From Casuarius casuarius (taxonomy: Eukaryota > Chordata > Aves > Casuariiformes > Casuariidae), in NCBI GenBank assembly GCA_003342895.1, contig PTFA01000081.1:264451-328450 (forward strand): DNA of 64,000 nucleotides, read 5' to 3'. Made by a program: the position numbers and the translations under genes. A model generated the notes under the pieces. That model was not told where the DNA came from. It did not search any database and saw nothing but the letters and a program-made list of their open reading frames with translations. Shown piece after piece: positions 60,561 to 64,000 of the stretch. Numbering within the stretch: the first letter of the stretch is position 1; the number at the start of each line of letters is the position of its first letter.

Positions 60561-63179
60561 TATCCTCTCTCTGAGGAGGGAAATTAGGAAGCCAAAATGA
60601 GAGATTCACAGGATCCCACCAGGGTAGTTAGCATACATATAAGCCTGGCATCAGAATCCATAGACACTTTCCTGCAACTTTTAGGTAATGACCCAATAAC
60701 GGTGAAATATATCATGATGCCTTTGCCAGTGTCTGCGGCAGGCGTGGGGTACATGTCAGGCACTCTGATGCTGTTACACTCTCGGTTATTTAGAATCTGA
60801 GTGACTCATCCATCTGCTGCACCCGTACAATACATATGCTTGCAAAACATACAGTGGCTGAACTTCCCCCAAATCCATCAAGTCTCAGACTTCTTTCTGT
60901 ATGTTCTAAGATATTTTCCAGTGGTTCTGAAAGAAGAAAAACACTGTTTTGGAATCCTTTTCACCATCACACAGAAAGAGGGATATGACAGAACTCTTCT
61001 AGAGAACAGGCCCTGAAAACACCTTTCTAATCCCCACCAGTCGAGGTGAAGCATTCATAAGGAAGGTTATGGATTTCAGTGAGGGGCTGGGTCTATTTTT
61101 TGCCTGCCAGATCTATCAGAGCATTTTCCTTCCCACGGCCCCACTGCATCAAGTAGGTCCTTAATTAGATTCTCCTGACCAGTATGAGCTCTCTGAGTCT
61201 TCCCTTTAAAGCAACGGCTCTTTAAATCGTAATCTCCACTATTTGCCCCTTTTATATGGCTGTAAATATCTATGGCTGGCCTTTCAAACTGGAGATTTAG
61301 AAAACTGAGAAAATCCCTAGGTTCTGTGCAATGTAAGCCAGAAGCTCCCCCAAGCCATTAAAGGAAATGGATATCCAATATCCAATATTACAAGAAAATG
61401 AGGCAATATTTTGATACGCGTGTTCCCTAGAAAACCATTTCATTGGAAAGTCCCTGCTGCACAAATCCCAGCTTGTGCTGACAGTGCCTTCTCATGCTAT
61501 TGTTGTTACTCTTGTTAGTCAGAAGCTCGTGATCTTGGCACTGACCCTCTTTAGCAAGCACCATACCCTCCTCCCTTCTCCTACTCCAGGTCTTGCTGAC
61601 CTCTAAATCGTCCGCTGAATCTGCCGAATGGTTTATAGGGGCACTGCCTTGCTGGGCCTGCTCATGTCTTGCTGAATCTCTGTGAACCTCTCCTATATTC
61701 TGGTTCAAGGCTGGTACCCCATTCCGCTTCCAAATATCTGATTTTAGCAAAGACCTCAGCATTTAAAGACCAGCCAATCTTGTTAAATCTCTCTGTAAAC
61801 ATAAACCCCAAGCAGATCTTTTTAAAAGCCTTTGTAATTCATGCTTTCCATCTGCCTGTCAGACCATACGAAAAGATTCACTCTCTGTTTCTGGTTTCCT
61901 TTCCGTTTCCCCCTTCCCCCCAAGAGTCTGCCCTGCTGTCACAAATGTACGTAATTTCGCACAGATCCTGCCCATCTATCATTTTTTTCCCAGTTAAATA
62001 GTCAACTGCTTTCTACATATGCATAGCAGATGGATAAGTATTTAAAGACTGTGAGTAACCTGTTTCCAATGAATTTCTACCACATCTTTTTCTGAAGTTC
62101 ATCCATGCTTTTCCCCAGTCATTTTTCATTAAGATTCATGGAAGAAAAAAATAACCGTGGTGGAGAAACAACCCTGAGCATAACTCTTACAAGCTTTCCA
62201 ACACATTAATAAGATCCCAAACAACAGTTATAAAAAGAAAGTAGGGAATGTAAGACAGAAAAAAGTCTATAAATCTTGACTCGCTATAAGTATATGCATA
62301 TTGTGAACAATCCGCAAAAGGATCCATCACTATCCCCTGAGAGATCTGCATTACAGTGTTCATTTAGGCAAAGCTTCCATGTGAAGTCGGGAATCAGAGT
62401 GTATCCCCATATCACCATCTCTTACAGAGAATTAATCCACAGATCAGTCTATGACAAGATTTTGCTCTTCCAGCTCATCAAAACAGGGTTGTCAGGTGCT
62501 ATCAGACTCCTTGGGAAGCACTATTTTAGCCTGTAGTTTGGAGTTTGCAAGGAGTTAAGATAAAACCCAAGGTAAGACTGTGGTTCCCACATATAGGTAA
62601 ATCCAATACTGCACAAAACAACATTCCAAGCAGAATTATCCCCAAGCCAGGTGTCTCGTCATGCCCTTGCCCATATCTTTGCCAAATTCACACCTGGGGG
62701 GAAGATGAACATTAGTTTACTGTAGCGTTTGGATCGGGCAGGCCTCAGATTTTGTCGTGGTTAAAAATGGTTAGCAAATGGTCTGTTGCAGTTAGGCCTA
62801 TTACTAATGCCTTCTTATGCCCAAGCATTTCTGTCTCCCTTGATTTGCTTGCTTCCACGTGAACAGCCAACGAGTCACTGTAAAAACACCCATTACCATT
62901 CTACGCTGATGACCCTTTGCTCAGCCCTTAGTCTATATTATGATATAATTTAATCTACTGACTCCTATACAGCAGCCATTACTGCTGTGTATGAAGTGAA
63001 GAGCTTCCTATAATTTTCTTGAAAATATAAATCCTGACATGTAGCAGCTTCTTACTCTTGTTTAGCCTGTGCAGAGTATAATCATCTCTCAAAAGCTCCC
63101 TCGGGAAAGGCACTTTATAAGAAGCTTTAAACCCAAAGCAGGGAACTCCTCTACACTTCTCAAGAGTATGTTGTCCTTC
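60561..63179. other. unique DNA
   Basis: 61130-61290 has mixed TAATTA, CTTTAAA and AT-rich motifs without any repeat signature. An 8- to 9-bp tandem 'atatccaatatccaatatt' lies at about 61370-61388. No supported gene. Confidence 0.45.
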
Positions 63180-63730
63180 AGACTTGACGTCCAGCGAGTA
63201 GCACAACTCTCCCAGTACGCTCTGGTAGTACAGGCGCCGAGATCTCGGCTTGGTGATTCCCAAGCATCTCCGCAAGCTGCTTACTGCTGTGCCCGAGCTC
63301 TCCATGGGCTCCCACGGCCTGAGCCCCTGCCAGCCTCTCGCACCGGAGCTCCCCCCCCGCCAGCCACGGCAAGGGCCTCCCCCCCCGGCTCCTGCCCCCG
63401 ACGGCACCGAGCAGCGCGGGGCTTGCTGCAGACGTGCCCTCCGCAGCCGGGTCACCTCGCACCTGCCCTGAGCAGCGGGAGCAGCTCCCGGCTCCGGCTC
63501 CTGCCCTCCAGCCTCTCCCGCCGCCCGGCCCCCTTCCCCGCAGCAGCCCCCTCCCTCCCTCCTTCCCTCCCCACCGCCCGCCGCAATTGCCGCCAGCCCC
63601 AGAAACGGGGGAAGGGGCCGGGGGCGGCGGGCGGGCGCCGCGGCGCGGAATAGCTGGTGGCGGGTCGGAGTAGCCGCCGTGGATGGCACCGAGCCCTCCC
63701 AAACACGCTTGGCGTCTCGGTTAGGAGCGT
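63180..63730. promoter_or_regulatory. CpG island, probable promoter/first exon
   Basis: Very GC- and CpG-dense from about 63225, with C- and G-rich runs and a GC-box-like GGGGGCGGCGGGCGGG at about 63619-63634. Long ORFs exist in most frames on both strands (up to 236 codons, minus strand), as expected when stop codons are depleted by base composition. GCCGCCGTGGATGG at 63673-63686 gives a good initiation context, but that frame stops after 13 codons (63683-63724). A fair minus-strand splice donor (AGA|GTAAGA) lies at 63056/63055. Direction of transcription is undecided. Confidence 0.6.
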
Positions 63731-64000
63731 TTCTGCTAGTACAGAAGTGAGGGGAGCTGGCTGAAAAGGGTTATTTTGTGGAGGAAAGCATCTGCTGAAA
63801 TTCATTTTCTCATTTTCTGGAATGAGAAACAGCTCGCTTTGGGGCTGAAAAACGAAAAAGCCACGCGCAATTTCAGCTTTCGGAGTTTTGCGTTTTGTAT
63901 TTCTGTTTTTCTAGCTTGCAACCAGTAGCGGGTTGTCCCTCTTTCTGCCAATAAAATGGTAGAGGAAAATGAAAGGGAAACTCGAGAGAAAGACTCACAG
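63731..64000. other. flank of the CpG island
   Basis: AT-rich again, with a CCAAT within 'tgccaataaaatgg' at about 63947-63960. The window ends in 'gactcacag', so a feature may continue beyond it. Confidence 0.4.

Noticed and set aside
62979..63689. 236-codon minus-strand frame across the right CpG island
   Set aside because: The GC-rich half is low-complexity Ala/Gly/Arg/Pro sequence that is open in several frames on both strands. I recognise no domain, so it is reported only as something to test.

Overview
This window looks like a non-coding stretch of a sauropsid, most probably avian, nuclear genome. By eye it is AT-rich with two CpG-rich sections near the right end. It carries many poly(A) and dinucleotide tracts and no recognisable operons or compact genes. 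The few interspersed repeats are old and decayed: a CR1 LINE 3' end near 38.4 kb, several MIR-type SINE cores, and relics that resemble self-complementary repeats I recall from turtle, crocodilian and bird DNA. I see no mammalian L1 or Alu/B1-type insertions and no young CR1 with its terminal octamer repeat. Together this argues for a bird (or another archosaur) rather than a mammal. Three single N bases (10016, 11261, 19673) fit a draft assembly.

Layout. From 1 to about 55.4 kb I find no protein-coding gene that I can support. The open reading frames there are short, overlap on both strands, match no family I know and are not bounded by a convincing splice pattern. This part holds ancient repeat relics, microsatellites, several perfect inverted repeats and a few dense clusters of transcription-factor-like motifs. 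The best clusters are a homeodomain-type palindrome at 34343-34366 and an NKX2-like/steroid-receptor-like composite at 18165-18217. Three CTCF-like motifs in one orientation lie at about 23.0, 36.9 and 47.4 kb. From 55.4 to 56.6 kb a CpG-rich section contains two head-to-head YY1-type motifs, each overlapping an ATG in good context, which is the arrangement expected of a divergent promoter. From 63.18 to 63.73 kb a second, denser CpG island probably marks another promoter, whose gene would lie mostly outside the window.

Interpretation (inference): a repeat-poor gene desert or very large intron with scattered regulatory sequence, ending in promoter-bearing CpG islands. No tRNA, rRNA, CRISPR array, provirus or intact transposon was found. 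Without alignment or expression data I cannot name the locus.
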